A stretch of DNA of 64,000 bases from Xenopus tropicalis (GCF_000004195.4 NC_030677.2:98918829-98982828), one strand, 5' to 3'; numbered from the stretch's first letter, positions 34,832 through 47,084 are shown. Notes: generated by a model not told the origin, from the letters alone. Program-made: numbers and translations.

Positions 34832-35699
34832 GTAAGTCCCACTTTAGCCTATGGGGAGTTACGTCATAATGTAGGTTTGTCCAGTAACATGGCAGCCAAT
34901 TAGATATTTGCCTTTTTTTAGACCAGTGTAAGCTAACTGCTGGTTGGTTGCAGTTCTGGGCCAGGGCAGATATTTATTCATTAGAGGCATTTGAGTTTAT
35001 CTCCCCCTGCTCATTATAGGGCGGATTTTCCTTTGGGTTTTTACATGTAGGAAAACATGCAAAACAATCGAGAACAATCGAATTTCTGGCAAATCCAGTC
35101 GTAACTATTCATTTGCAAAGCCGACATTTAGTTATTTTGACGTTCTTTGTAATGGCGCTGCAGCTCACATACCGGTGAAGGGGGTCTCTTGCATGTAACG
35201 GCCATATTGGAGCGTTCAGAGGAATCATCATTATCCTGCAATTGGAGGAGGGACAGGGCGGGGCATGGGATGCCGGAACTGCCTGTGTGGCACCACCCAA
35301 CCTGTAGCAGCTTTACACCCAGCTTATGTTTGGTTGGTAACTGGCGTTTCTGTCTAGGGGCCCATATATGAGCCGACATGGCTGTTATGCAGTCACCTTG
35401 CTGACAGTCAGATATTGCCCAATCAATACAGCCCAGATGACCAATAAACACTACCCAAATATCTGCCATAAAGGAATGGGTGTGAAATTAGTGCAGCGCT
35501 TCTCTCTTCATTGCCCCATCCGTGTAGTGAGAATAAGAGCTGGTAGAACCTGTTTGGTTTGGGGGTTCTGCAAATGTTTATTTAACTTTCATTATTCAAA
35601 CATTCTCTCTATACATTACATACACACTCACACAGTATATTCATAATATATATGTACTTGAACAAAAACAATACATAAAGTACTCTTAACAGCAGTTCC
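34832..35699. other. Flank of the prdx3-like exon, nothing recognised
   Basis: I looked for a following exon with the TFVCPTE coding pattern and did not see one. Confidence 0.5.
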
Positions 35700-35790
35700 C
35701 TCTAAGGCAAAGACACGCGGAGCTACTTAGTAGCAGCTACTAAAGGCCAGAAAATCCCCTTCCATAGACAGTACTTTTCACTGCCCCTTG
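35700..35790. mobile_element. Fragment of the TAGGGTGAAGA-type MITE
   Basis: AAGACACGCGGAGCTACTTAG followed by TAGCAGCTACTAAAGGCC matches one arm of 31862-32037. Confidence 0.65.
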
Positions 35791-35990
35791 TTCAATATAA
35801 AGTGACCAACGACAGAGACTGAGAGGCCATTTTGTACATGGCATACAAGACACTGAGATTAAGGAGACACTAGGAGACGCTGCACGCAGCCCCAGGAATG
35901 AGCATTATGCTATATGGCACCAGATTAGGAATTTTATCCCAGAGACACTTACAGAAATATGTTCATTTCTGCTTTGGGATGCATTGCCCT

Positions 35991-36440
35991 TTAAAGGGGT
36001 GGCTCAATTTAGCTTTTAGTATGTTTTATAGATTGACCAGTTCTAAGCAACTTTTCATTTGGACTTCATATAAATTTTGAATTATTTTCAATTTGAATTA
36101 CTTCTTCAATCTCCTTGCCGCTTTCAAATGGGGGTCGGTGACCCCGGCAGCCAAAAGCTTTCCTCTGTGAGGTTACAGTGTTATTGTTACTTTTGATAAC
36201 TTTATTTATACTTTATTTCTATTCTGTCCCTCTCCTAGTCATATATCAGTCTCTAATTCAAGCCCCTCCCTGGTTGCTAAGGTAATTTGGACCTTAGCAA
36301 CCCGATAGCTGTTCTAACACCAAACTGTAGAGCTGCTGAACAATTATTGAAGTAATTTAAAACTACAAATAATAAAAATTGTCTCTGAATATTACTCTCT
36401 ACATCATACTAAATGTTAACTCAGTGAACAGCCCCTTTAA
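35991..36440. mobile_element. T2-type MITE with TTAA at both ends
   Basis: Left TTAAAGGGGTGGCTCAATTTAG and right AACAGCCCCTTTAA are inverted copies, with TTAA at both ends. The internal AACTTTTCATTTGGACTTC and CTCTACATCATACTAAA blocks tie it to 20914-21288. Confidence 0.88.
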
Positions 36441-36459
36441 AGGGGATACAAGGAGAACA

Positions 36460-36885
36460 TGCTCTGTCCCTGCAGGGCCCAGCCCAGCAAGTTTTTCCCT
36501 TTCAATACAGGATACCTATTTAGTACACATCTGCTCATATCTTGGCCATGGGATATTTTCTGCAGTTTGGTTTGATAAATGAGGCCTCCTGTATCCGAGT
36601 GCAGCCCACACTGGTTTCCATGCAGCATGTATTCGCTATGCATGTGGGTAACTAGCAACTCTGTACATTTTTGTGAGAAGTTTCTATTCTGTGGCTTTGG
36701 TACTGGGACCTCTCCGCTACAGGAAGGCTCATTAATCAAAGCCAAACTGCAGAAAAAGTCCCATGACCATGAAAGGGAAAAGAAAACCACTGACAATGTC
36801 TCCCTGACAATGGTTCCCACAGGGTATAGAGCAGCTGTACCACTTAGTAGGAAACCTCCATATTTGTCCTTCCCATTGTACAATA
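36460..36885. repeat. Foldback repeat
   Basis: CTGCAGTTTGGTTTGATAAATGAGGC (about 36561-36586) and its surroundings are inverted at CATTAATCAAAGCCAAACTGCAG (about 36730-36752), with AAGTTTTTCCCTTTC inverted near GAAAGGGAAAAG. Open frames on both strands across it reflect the symmetry. Confidence 0.6.
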
Positions 36886-36998
36886 CCCTCTGCTACAAAT
36901 ATATACTTATTATAGATCTTTTTAAATAATCTTTCTTTATTGATTTTGCATTTAAAGTGTGGGAGGGCATTGTATATACAGTAACAGTTTCTTTCTTA

Positions 36999-37090
36999 TC
37001 TTACAGGGTTTATAACAACAAACCTTCCAACATTTCATTAAGAGAAAGAGGGACAAAAATATGTGATGCGGGTAGTGTGGAAAAAATTTT
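36999..37090. mobile_element. End fragment of the CATACCTCCCAAC MITE family
   Basis: CCTTCCAACATTTCATTAAG, then AGAAAGAGGGACAAAAA and GGCCACGCCTG match the terminal part of 19708-20453 in inverse. Confidence 0.6.
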
Positions 37091-37754
37091 TTGGCCACGC
37101 CTGCTTTGTGCCAGTATAATCGCTAAATAAAAAGAATAAAGGACATATTAACTTCAAACATGCCAGTATGACTACATTAAATTGATAAAGGGCATATTAA
37201 CCCCAGACATGCCAGTAAAATTACCAATCAACTTCAGACATGCCAAAAGTTCTGTGCATTTTCCAAAGTTATAAATAGGGCCAATTCCTGTGGTACATAA
37301 ATCTGTGTTATTTTCTTCCATTCTTTATCAGTTGAAAGCAAAACAATATTAATGTACCATTAGAATTTCTAGCCATATTAACAAGGCCAGCCTAAGGTTC
37401 CCAAACTTATATGGGCCCCTTTTAAATGTTCTGTGGAACTGGCACTATAATACAATTTTCCATGCAATTTAACTTACTATACTATATTTTTGTTTATATA
37501 CCTGTGCTTCTTACCTGATTTGACCTTTGTGCATGTCTTGCATTTTTGACCTGACCTATCTTGTACTTTCCTGCTGCCTGTCTTGTGGCCTTGGGCTGTT
37601 TACAGTTATGTGGATTTACATGGACTTTCCATATGTCTTGACTATTTGCTTGTTTATCATCTCTGTCTGACCTCACATCAGCCTAATTTGGATTTCCTTA
37701 GCAGTATAGTACCACTGCATACTCCAGTAGGAAATTCTTACTGACTGATTCCCT
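37091..37754. other. Intergenic, nothing recognised
   Basis: Only a short ACATGCCAGTA duplication (about 37159 and 37205) was noted. Confidence 0.45.
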
Positions 37755-38100
37755 ATTCACTGCAGTTTAGAGGACATGTAAAGCCTTCCTTTTTTCTACC
37801 ATCTATAAGTTGGGCACATCTCCCCCACCCACATGGCATCATTTGTACTGCATATATCCGCTCTGTTTGCCAGCGCCATCACATTCAGTGACATTTACAT
37901 CTGCAAACAACACTGTACTTTAAAGTTAATGCAAAGAAGAATGCAGGCTTACACAGGCAGAACTTCCTGTGATTAAAAGTCCTGCTTGGATTGAGCACAG
38001 TAATGGTTAAGTTGCGCTCAGGAGAGGCGGTTAGAAAAAAAAATTCAAGCAGACAGCTAGAGCAACCAGCAATGCCATCTCTTCTCTTCACATTTATTTC
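37755..38100. repeat. Interspersed repeat, inverse copy of 26590-27055
   Basis: TTAATGCAAAGAAGAATGCAGG, CTTACACAGGCAGAACTT, GAGCACAGTAATGGTTAAG and CAGCAATGCCATCTCTTC are the complements of blocks at 26800-27000, in reverse order. Confidence 0.7.
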
Positions 38101-38304
38101 CTTAAATGCTAGTTTATTTTAGATTGGTTTTTTTTAGATTAAACTGAGAATCACATTGTTCCATTAATTTTTAATGGGGCTGAAAATTTCAAATGTTTTA
38201 ATGAATTGGAAAAACAAATAAAGTTGTTAGCGATAATTCCCATTGACTTTGATAGAACCTATTCTTCAAGTGTTCAAATAACATAAGCAGAGGAGTCAGT
38301 TCTA

Positions 38305-39871
38305 CAACCCGGATTCCAAAAAAGTTGGGACACTAAACAAATTGTGAATAAAAACTGAACGCAATTTTATTCAGAATAGAACATAAATCACAGAACAAAA
38401 GTTTAAACTGAGAAAATGTACCATTTTAAGGGAAAATATGTTGATTCAGAATTTCATGGTGTCAACAGATCCCAAAAAAGTTGGGACAAGGCCATTTTCA
38501 CCACTGTGTGGCATCTCCCCTTCTTCTTACAACACTCAACAGACGTCTGGGGACCGAGGAGACCAGTTTCTCAAGTTTAGGAATAGGAATGCTCTCCCAT
38601 TCTTGTCTAATACAGGCCTCTAACTGTTCAATCGTCTTGGGCCTTCTTTGTCGCACCTTCCTCTTTATGATGCGCCAAATGTTCTCTATAGGTGAAAGAT
38701 CTGGACTGCAGACTGGCCATTTCAGTACCCGGATCCTTCTCCTACGCAGCCATGATGTTGTGATTGATGCAGAATTAGGTCTGGCATTATCTTGTTGAAA
38801 AATGCAGGGTCTTCCCTGAAAGAGATGACGTCTGGATGGGAGCATATGTTGTTCTAGAACCTGAATATATTTTTCTGCATTGATGCTGCCTTTCCAGACA
38901 TGCAAGCTGCCCATGCCACACGCATGCATGCAACCCCATACCATCAGAGATGCAGGCTTCTGAACTGAGCGTTGATAACAACTTGGGTTGTCCTTGTCCT
39001 CTTTGGTCCGGATGACATGGCGTCCCAGATTTCCAAAAAGAACTTCAAATCGTGACTCGTCTGACCACAGAACAGTCTTCCATTTTGCCACACTCCATTT
39101 TAAATGATCCCTGGCCCAGTAAAAACGCCTGAGCTTGTGGATCTTGCTTAGAAATGGCTTCTTCTTTGCACTGTAGAGTTTCACCTGGCAACGGCGGATG
39201 GCACGGTGGATTGTGTTCACTGACAATGGTTTCGGAAAGTATTCCTGAGCCCATTCTGTGATTTCCTTTACAGTAGCATTCCTGTTTGTGGTGCAGTGTC
39301 GTTTAAGGGCCCGGTGATCACGGGCATCCAGTATGGTTTTACGGCCTTGACCCTTACGCACAGAGATTGTTCCAGATTCTCTGAATCTTCGGATGATGTT
39401 ATGCACAGTTGATGATGATAGATGTAAAATCTTTGCAATTTTTCGCTGGGTAACACCTTTCTGATATTGCTCCACTATCTTTCTGCGCAACATTGTGGGA
39501 ATTGGTGATCCTCTACCCAACTTGGCTTCTGAGAGACACTGCCACTCTGAGAAGCTCTTTTTATACCCAGTCATGTTGCCAATTGACCTAATTAGTGTTA
39601 TTTGGTCTTCCAGCTCTTCGTTATACTCAAATTTACGTTTTCCAGCCTCTTATTGCTACTTGTCCCAACTTTTTTGGGATTTGTTGACACCATGAAATTC
39701 TGAATCAACATATTTTTCCCTTAAAATGGTACATTTTCTCAGTTTAAACTTTTGTTCCGTGATTTATGTTCTATTCTGAATAAAATATTAGAAGTTGGCA
39801 CCTCCACATCATTGCGTTCAGTTTTTATTCACAATTTGTTTAGTGTCCCAACTTTTTTGGAATCCGGTTTG
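38305..39871 (-). mobile_element. Full-length Tc1-type DNA transposon with long IR/DR ends
   Basis: The element is bounded by TA at 38303-38304 and 39872-39873. Terminal repeats of ~185 bp (38305-38489) and ~211 bp (39661-39871) are inverted. Each holds an outer and an inner copy of a CCAAAAAAGTTGGGACA block, the IR/DR layout used by Sleeping-Beauty-like transposases. Outer termini read CAACCCGGATTCC and CAAACCGGATTCC. The right repeat has ~26 extra bases near 39788-39813 that the left lacks. The element contains one intact transposase gene and so is potentially autonomous. Confidence 0.93.
38498..39574 (-). CDS. Tc1-type transposase, uninterrupted DD34E
   Basis: A 358-residue cut-and-paste transposase. 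The N-terminal paired-type DNA-binding half has a helix-turn-helix (KIVEQYQKGVTQRKIAKIL and STVHNIIRRF, about residues 32-64), a GQGRKT linker at 75-80 where the family has GRPR, and a second HTH (VKEITEWAQ to NTIHRAIRR). The catalytic triad is Asp172 (WSDESRF), Asp262 (QQDNARP) and Glu297 (SPIENIW), with exactly 34 residues between the last two. The C-terminus is complete and the stop lies just inside the left terminal repeat. Tc1 proteins are usually about 340 residues, so the true start may be the Met at residue 28 and not the listed one. No frameshift or stop is seen. Confidence 0.93.
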   Translation of the reverse strand: MTGYKKSFSEWQCLSEAKLGRGSPIPTMLRRKIVEQYQKGVTQRKIAKILHLSSSTVHNIIRRFRESGTISVRKGQGRKTILDARDHRALKRHCTTNRNATVKEITEWAQEYFPKPLSVNTIHRAIRRCQVKLYSAKKKPFLSKIHKLRRFYWARDHLKWSVAKWKTVLWSDESRFEVLFGNLGRHVIRTKEDKDNPSCYQRSVQKPASLMVWGCMHACGMGSLHVWKGSINAEKYIQVLEQHMLPSRRHLFQGRPCIFQQDNARPNSASITTSWLRRRRIRVLKWPVCSPDLSPIENIWRIIKRKVRQRRPKTIEQLEACIRQEWESIPIPKLEKLVSSVPRRLLSVVRRRGDATQW

Positions 39872-39918
39872 TAATTTGAAATACCATATTCGGCTGTGCA
39901 GCATTAGTGTTACATTAT

Positions 39919-39941
39919 GGGGGGGGGGGGGGGGGGGGGGG
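39919..39941. repeat. Poly-G run
   Basis: About 23 consecutive G on the plus strand, 48 bases beyond the Tc1 end. Confidence 0.95.
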
Positions 39942-42900
39942 CATGTTCAAGACCTCTCTGCAAGTCAGACACACAACCTAAAGCAATAGGAAATTTGTGC
40001 ATGGCTGTATGAGGTGCAGACTAATTGGACTTGACTATTTACAGACAGAACCATGGCAAAGTATTCATCTGATTAGTGTTTTAAACATCTTTATTTCACT
40101 AATAGTAACATTTACATTATTACATTTTAGTGTAAAATTCTGGAAAACATTAAGTAAAATCAGGTAAAATCACCCACTGAAATGCATTATAAATTGATGG
40201 GACCACAAATAAAACAATGTAAAAAGGGAGAAAGTTATATTTCACGCTTTGATAAATACACTTTTAAAAATCCAATTGAAATGAACACAGTTGTGGAATT
40301 TACTCTGGGGTATTGTGGTGAGCCCTGTTTCATATATATATATACACTTTTTGTTGTATTTCCTTTGCACTTGATTATGACTATTGATGTTTTTAAACAT
40401 TGCAGTATAAAGCCTGTAGGTGGTGCTACAACATTCATTATGAGATACACTCCTCCAGTAAGAAAGGAAAAGATAAATATGTTACATTGACACAATCATG
40501 AATTCATTCTTACAGCTTGACTTATGAGTTGTACAGGTAATTTGTGTTCTTTATGTACAGGGTATAATATATTCCTCAACTAGAAATGTCTACATGCCTT
40601 CAATTGCTATTGAACTACAGGTCCCAGAATCCTCTAACAGCCAATGGTTCCTAAATCATTTTAGTTCATCTATTTTTTAGCTACACATTTCTGAAATAAG
40701 TTACAGTAACCTGCCCAAAGAACTTCCAAACCTTATACTACTAGTATTTGCTTAATATTACTACTCATTCACTAGTATATTCCCCCACTTGTTTGTACTG
40801 TATGACCTATATAAAAACACATGCTGTTCTAAATCTTCTCATATGTCATTACAGGTGAGTCCGCATACTAGTGCATAAGCATTTGAGTCAGGCTGTGCAA
40901 GGCTTCACTATTTTATCATTTTGGGATGTGACCTTAGCATTTCAGATGTTAAAACCCACCAGCTGTCAAGATTTTGTTGGTTAAAGGGGTGTTTACTTTG
41001 TATCAGGCTGTGGTTACTGTAGAACACAATGCTGAGGAAGCTGGTCTTCCGCTGCATAAATACATTCTTATTGGATGGGTTAAGTTTGGGCTGTTGCTAG
41101 GGTTCCCTTACTTATGATTGGCTGTGAGATTTCAGTCTGGTACAGGCTGTTCCCCTTAAAGCAATAACATGACAAGTGAGCGCTTATGCTTGTGCATGAT
41201 AGGACTAAGGGGACAGAGCAAATGGAAAATTATATTTGTAATGTAGTGGAATTCCAAATGTTATTTCAGCTGTATATTGCTGTGGCATGTTTAATAAATA
41301 AAAAACTAAAGAAAGTTAAAGTGAAGTTTATATTTTTATAAAGATTCATCTACAGTGTTTGTATACAGTAAGTGTAATTATTATATCCCATTACAATATT
41401 GCAATATTTGGATCAGAATTCCTACCGTATCAGTTAATTGCTGGAAAGGGATCATTAGAGACCAACAAGACATCCTTATTAGCTACAGTGGCTACAACTG
41501 ATTTTTATAACACATATTATAATAAAAAGATTTTTATGTTATGGCCATTTAAATTAAAATTCATTTTTAGCCCATAATATTATTTTTAAATGTACGGTCA
41601 TTACCTGACCTGAAGACTATGTACTATATGGGTGAGGGTAAAAGAAGGAGCCTATACAATAAGCAATGACATTTCAGCATCATTTAAGATTTTGATGATA
41701 GTGTTAAATGTGTTAAATTGAATCACAACAGGATGTGAAACTAATGTTATTGCTGTTGTCAGTACAAATCAAAATGTAATTCCCAAATTAAGAGAAATAT
41801 AAGATTGTGCACATTTATAGAACTGTAAAGCCTTCTCTAGTCTATTGGGAAAGTGGGGGTAGGAGCTGTCCCAGTGAGCAACTCAGTTTAATAATGCTGG
41901 TTGTGGGGAAGGAGTGGGTACAATAGAAATGTGAGAATAGTGCCAGGTAGCTTAATAAAGGTATAAAGTGCAAAGTTGCATAATTGCTGCTGCCACGGAG
42001 TTATGCCAAACATAATTTGTTTCCTATTCACCAAAATAAACGCAATTGCATGTGCATGTGCAAAATTGTTAAAGTTGGGGCTTATATTTTCAGACTTGGG
42101 ATAGCATCACTTCGGACACTCACCATTGAAATAATGTTAGTCTGTGATGGCACATGGTTCCTTCTGTTGGAACCATGGAATTATTGTCATGTTGAAGGTG
42201 GGGATAACTCCAGAGTTGCACAGCATCAATAGGCAGGACAAATGTAATGGCACTTGGTGAATTATACAGAAGTGCAAGGACCATGTTTGGATGTAAGTAC
42301 GTTTAATGAATGGTTTCAATTAGGGCAACATTTTTGTCCATTAAAACCCAACCACTCTTGTGGCTGTATTCATAAATGACCCTTATAGCTATGGACCTGC
42401 TAAATGTGGACAACGTTACTATTACTTTAAAGGGCAGAGCCTTAGGCCATAGTCACGTGTCTACTTCTCTCTGGCTGCATTTTGTAGGCAGGGGCAAAGA
42501 AGTGGATCCGCTCTCATCTGCAGCTCCTTGTAGTTGCACTGATCCATAGCATCAGCCTGAGCGCAGCTACACAGACCGTAGATAGAGCTGAAAATGCATG
42601 CTTTTGCATTTTTCATCCTGGTCTCTGCTCTGTATAGTTGCATTCAGGCCATTTGTAAAGGATTTGGTGTCACCTAAGCAGCAGCCCCTGTTTGTATTCA
42701 GCATCTAGGCAGAAATGTTATAATTTACAATTTCCTTTGTTTATAAAAACAAGTGTTCTATTCAGCACAACATCCAGTGTTGTTCATTATACAGTGTTCC
42801 ACTAGCTTTTCCTTCTGCGAAGCCCCCCTCCTGTTCTATCTCTCCCAGTACATCAAGTTTCCCTCTCTGCAGGAAAATAGTTCTGTAGTAACGCTTTCAA

Positions 42901-43394
42901 TATGTGGGATGTCTTTCAGATTCTCAGAAAAATAACTCTAGACTGTTTCCTGCTTGGCTTGCAAAACTTCTGCCCTCGAGCAAATGCCTTGAGTCATCCC
43001 TCTGAGATCCAGAGCCAGCCAGTTCTGTAAACCTGATAACTTGTTAGGCCATTTATAATTCCTTCTTGTTTATAACCAGAGCTGGATGGCAGACAAAACC
43101 AAGCATGTAGGTGAAATATTAAATATAGTAAAGCAGTTGTCGTCTTACCTGAAAAATAACTGAAAAGGCATTATTTTGTTACAAATTTGTATGATGGCAT
43201 GATAGCTGGCATAGGGTTTCAAAACATTTTTCTGTGATGATGAGCATAATTTAGCTATGGCTCTTACAGTATCTATAACTGACAGTCCAGATATGGAATC
43301 AAAATAAATAAATTCCATTTCAGCAGTGCCGTAGCAGGCCTCACACTGAAATCTCTTGAAATTTCCCAACCCTGCCACACATACACACACAGTA
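39942..43394. other. Gene-poor stretch
   Basis: No coding region or element with paired ends was recognised. Open frames (for example 40182-40490 and 41984-42232) show no family features. A short CACTACAGGTCCCAGAATCC-like block at about 40614 resembles one at 52492. A short TA run lies at about 40332-40342. Confidence 0.45.
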
Positions 43395-43640
43395 ATATAT
43401 AGTAAGGGGAGCACTCACCGGAAGCATCCAGCTGTATTGGGTTCCTGTGCTAACATGTCTCCGCACCCCTGTTCCAGGCGCAATTCAGTAGCCCAAAATA
43501 GAAGTATAGACGGAGCACTGGGACCACTTCTCCATTAAAATATCAATTTTATTGATAGCATTAAAAGCATAGCAAATTCTATGTAACAAGCTTAACGCGT
43601 TTCATGGCTTCACGCCACTTCATCACACACATGCTCATAT
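43395..43640 (-). mobile_element. Penelope-like tail with hammerhead-like motif
   Basis: On the minus strand a hammerhead-like motif (43588-43630) is followed by ATCAATAAAATTGATA (about 43545) and a unique tail ending GAGTGCTCCCC and TATATATT. This is the same layout as the modules in introns 4 and 10. Confidence 0.6.
43588..43630 (-). ncRNA. Hammerhead-ribozyme-like motif
   Basis: Minus strand: GUGAUGA (consensus CUGAUGA with the first base changed), stem II GUGGC/GCCAU with loop GUGAA, then GAAACGCGUU and AAGC. The 3' core fits A15.1-CGCG-U16.1-U17, with a self-complementary CGCG stem III. Confidence 0.55.
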
Positions 43641-45745
43641 TCCAAATGTACTTATTAGACAATGAGCTCACAGGGTATCCTGTACTCATTGGTACCCAGG
43701 ACTCACCAAGTCTGTTATGTGTCTTGCTAAGCCCTGTCCTTGGTCAGTGCTGTATTTACGTCCAGTGCCACCCTAGGCACCAGACCTAACTGTACGACTG
43801 TACTTGATGTCACTTCCAATACATGTGACATCACTTGCGCTACACATGACGTCCCTTCCCCTACGTGTGACATCACTTCCGCCACTATTTACCAGGTGCC
43901 CTCATGCCCCAAGCTGAGCTGCTGGATTAACACAGCTAGTCTTTGGTAGCGGCTGGGGAAAATTCTTATGTTTTCTTTAAAAAATCATCAATTATATAGG
44001 TACCCACGGGCTACCCCCCTAATGTTGCCACCCCAGGCCCTATATGCCTAGAGTGGTGCTTCCCTCCATTTGTGTACAAAACACAGGCTGAGGAAATTTA
44101 ATCAGGATGCCCCTGGCCTTAAGCATTGAATCTTATGTAACAATTACCTCATGTGCAGCAATACGTGACTAGAATTCTGATGGGCGTACTGGCAGGTCAG
44201 GGTGGTTTTTTTTGGTCTGGTCTGCCCTAGATACCTGCTGCGCCCCTCGGTGGAAGTGACATCATTATGCAACATGCCTTAAGTGACGTCACATTTACCC
44301 ACAGTGCTGACCAGGTACCCCCTAGCTCTGCCCCCGGATTTAATAGGAAAGGATCTGGTGGCAGTAGAAAGATTTTTTTTCACAAAGAAAAATGTATTTA
44401 CCATATAGGCATCGGGGGCTGCCCCCTAAAGCTGCTACCCAAGGCACTGGCCCTCAAGTGTTGAATACACTATAATGAATATGGTAAATACAGCCCTACA
44501 TTTACTACATTTTCTTGAATAAGCATTTAAACTCAAAACTGGAGATGATCATCCTTGAAACTTAGCTGGAGGCAGGCACCAACCAAGACCTGCCTTCCAC
44601 TTTTTAACAGCCCACATCATGCTGTTGCAATCAGGCAGCAAGAACTCCAACCACCTCCCACTCTTTCTTCTGTTTCTTATTCTTTTTCAAGGTTCCATTT
44701 ACAGAATCAAGCGAGCAAATCAAGGGTAACTGGTGAGGATGGGCAGTTATGGATAAAGAAGGATATAAGAATAAAAGTTTGTTTTTCATGGCCAATGGAA
44801 CATAACTGATTTTGGTGTATTATAACCAGCTAATTTAGTAACTCCACTGGCAGACAGCAAGACCCCCAGAGTTGCTTTTCATCTGACTAGCATTTGTGCA
44901 CTAGTAGAATTGAAACATGAATATTTACCCTTAAGGGCCCAACTATGTGAGAAAAAAGTCTGCCAGGATTACACCTATCATTTATTGTTAAGGAAAGAAA
45001 TGTAAAAATGTCACATGGAAATATGCAACTCTCTGTTTTGTCTGCATCCTAAAATTTAGGATATGTATATGGCCAGCTTTAGAATTGCGTTACCATTTTG
45101 AATTATTACAGAATTTATACAATGTATGGATGTAACTCACCTGGCAGAAGTCTAAAAAAATCTGAATTCATTTTAAAATGGTAAGAGGCAAAGCAAGCCC
45201 ATTTTGTGCAAATTTTGTTTGCTTATGTGAACCAACAGAGCAATGTACATACATGTTTTAGGCAAACAGTCCAAAAGTGAGTTTTAATTTGTATTTGAAT
45301 TTGTGTTGACCTTGTTAAAAAATTTAATAGTTAATTATCATTGCTTAATATCCCTGCAGGAGCAAGTTTAATCCAGAAATACCTGTATTGTTAGGTTTAA
45401 GTCTCATTCAAAAGATTGTTGATAGTAATGTTTTCAAATGTATTATGAATGGAATGCTTTAGCTTTATTTACAGATTCTGTGTATTGGACTATGAATAGA
45501 AGAACAATTACCACCAATAAAATAAATGACTTTATAATTGCATCACTGAGTAAATGTTGTTGACAAACTGGTACAAGTTGAAATCCACTGGGTCACTACT
45601 AGTTCCAATCCTGAAAATTCCACTTTTCTCAGACACACAGGCTTCATGCTGCCTGTTAGAGCACTACTGAAACACTTTACAGATATGATTTTGGCACATG
45701 TAAGGGACCCGAGTCAAAGATTCAGTTTTTACACTATCTTTAGGT
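43641..45745. other. Gene-poor stretch
   Basis: 43790-44350 has repeated TGACATCACTT / TGACGTCAC blocks with GGTGCCC and ACCCCC parts, perhaps an old repeat, but no paired ends. Nothing else was recognised. Confidence 0.4.
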
Positions 45746-46017
45746 TAAGCTGGCCATACACAGGCATATCCATTCATTTGGTAAGGTCTCCAAATGAGTG
45801 GATCTGGGCTGAATCAGGCCAGTGATCAGATCATACAGAGGACCCTGCATATACCCATAAGACAAAGGTCCCATCAATGTACCAATGCGTTCCTCAATCG
45901 ACTGGATCTTCAAACCTGTATGATATTTGCCTGATTTCCATCAAGATTTCAATCTGGCATCATTGGGCTCTATACACAGGCCAGTAAGCTTGCATCGGCC
46001 CATGTGTGGTCAGCTTA
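45746..46017. mobile_element. MITE with TAAGCTGGCCATACACAGG ends
   Basis: The left TAAGCTGGCCATACACAGGC and the right GCCCATGTGTGGTCAGCTTA are imperfect inverted repeats. The right end directly abuts the T2-type MITE that follows and shares its TTAA. Confidence 0.75.
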
Positions 46018-46431
46018 AAAGAGAAGGAAAGGCTAAGTCACTTGGGGGTGCTAAAATGTTAAGCACCCCCAAGTGACTTTAATCGCTTATCTCGTACCCC
46101 GGGCTGGTGCCCCTGTTAGGAGAAAACAGCACCAGCCCAGGGTACCTGGAGCGATGCGCTTCCTCCTTCCGCCTTCGTTTCGCTAAGACTAACACAACAG
46201 GCGCATGCGCAGTAGAGTGAAAAGCCGACTTCTCTGTTAAAGTTCGGCTTTTCACTCTACTGCGCATGCATGCGCTCGCAAAGCAGGAGGCAGGAACCGC
46301 TGCAGGTACCCCGGGGCTGTTCTCTCCACACAGGGGCACCAGCCCGGGGTAAAAGGTATGCGATTCAAGTCACTTGGGGGTGCCTAACATTTTGGCACCC
46401 CCAAGTGACTTTGCCTTTCCTTCTCCTTTAA
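46015..46431. mobile_element. T2-type MITE, complete, multiply palindromic
   Basis: It begins TTAAAAGAGAAGGAAAGGC and ends GCCTTTCCTTCTCCTTTAA. Sub-terminal hairpins of CACTTGGGGGTGC with its inverse occur at both sides. A central hairpin pairs GCGCATGCGCAGTAGAGTG with CACTCTACTGCGCATGC. It has TTAA at both ends. A partial relative is at 12712-12905 and a decayed one at 49232-49512. Confidence 0.9.
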
Positions 46432-47084
46432 GGCATATTTTAACTCAAAGCCAGCACTTTTTGCCCCCCTAGGCATTAACCTCTAATTAAATGCAACAGG
46501 GTATTGTAATAAAAAGTATTGCATAAGCCCATATCTCGTAATGCATAGCAACCAATCAGATGTTTGTTTTTAAATAGCTGACTGGTAAATGCTGACTGAT
46601 GATTGGTTGCAATGGGTTACTAGTCAAGTAACTTAACCATTTATTACGTTACCACCTTATTGACCTACCTGAAGTTGATTTCACTAAACACATGATCCAG
46701 TGAGAGAAATCATGATGGGGTATTACAATTAAGGGAATAGAAAGCCATAAAATGTGTATAAAGTAATGGTGCACTGGTACAATATTTCTGTTAAACTAAA
46801 GAAGCTATTCCCAAGACCTAACCAGAACATGAATTCCCTCTAAAACCCATAGGGCCAGCCATATGATTGGAAGTGCAGGAAATGCAGAAACGCTACACTC
46901 ACCAACATGATGCATTGTTGGAAATATTCTTGATAAGCAATTTTATTCTATTTGTGTAAAAAGGGATCTACTTAAAAACAATAACAAAGTTAGCTTTAGA
47001 AAAAGTATTGTACACATGTGAGACATATCCATTTCTAATTGATGTTAATGTTGGCAGTGTTAAACTAATACACAGAATACAGGT
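46432..47084. other. Intergenic, nothing recognised
   Basis: No gene or element was recognised. Confidence 0.45.

Noticed and set aside
36437..36929. ORFs of 116-148 codons on both strands
   Set aside because: They lie on a foldback repeat; symmetry gives mirrored frames with no family match.
40182..40490. 102-codon ORF near a TA run
   Set aside because: No conserved motif and an antisense ORF of similar length over the same bases; likely chance.
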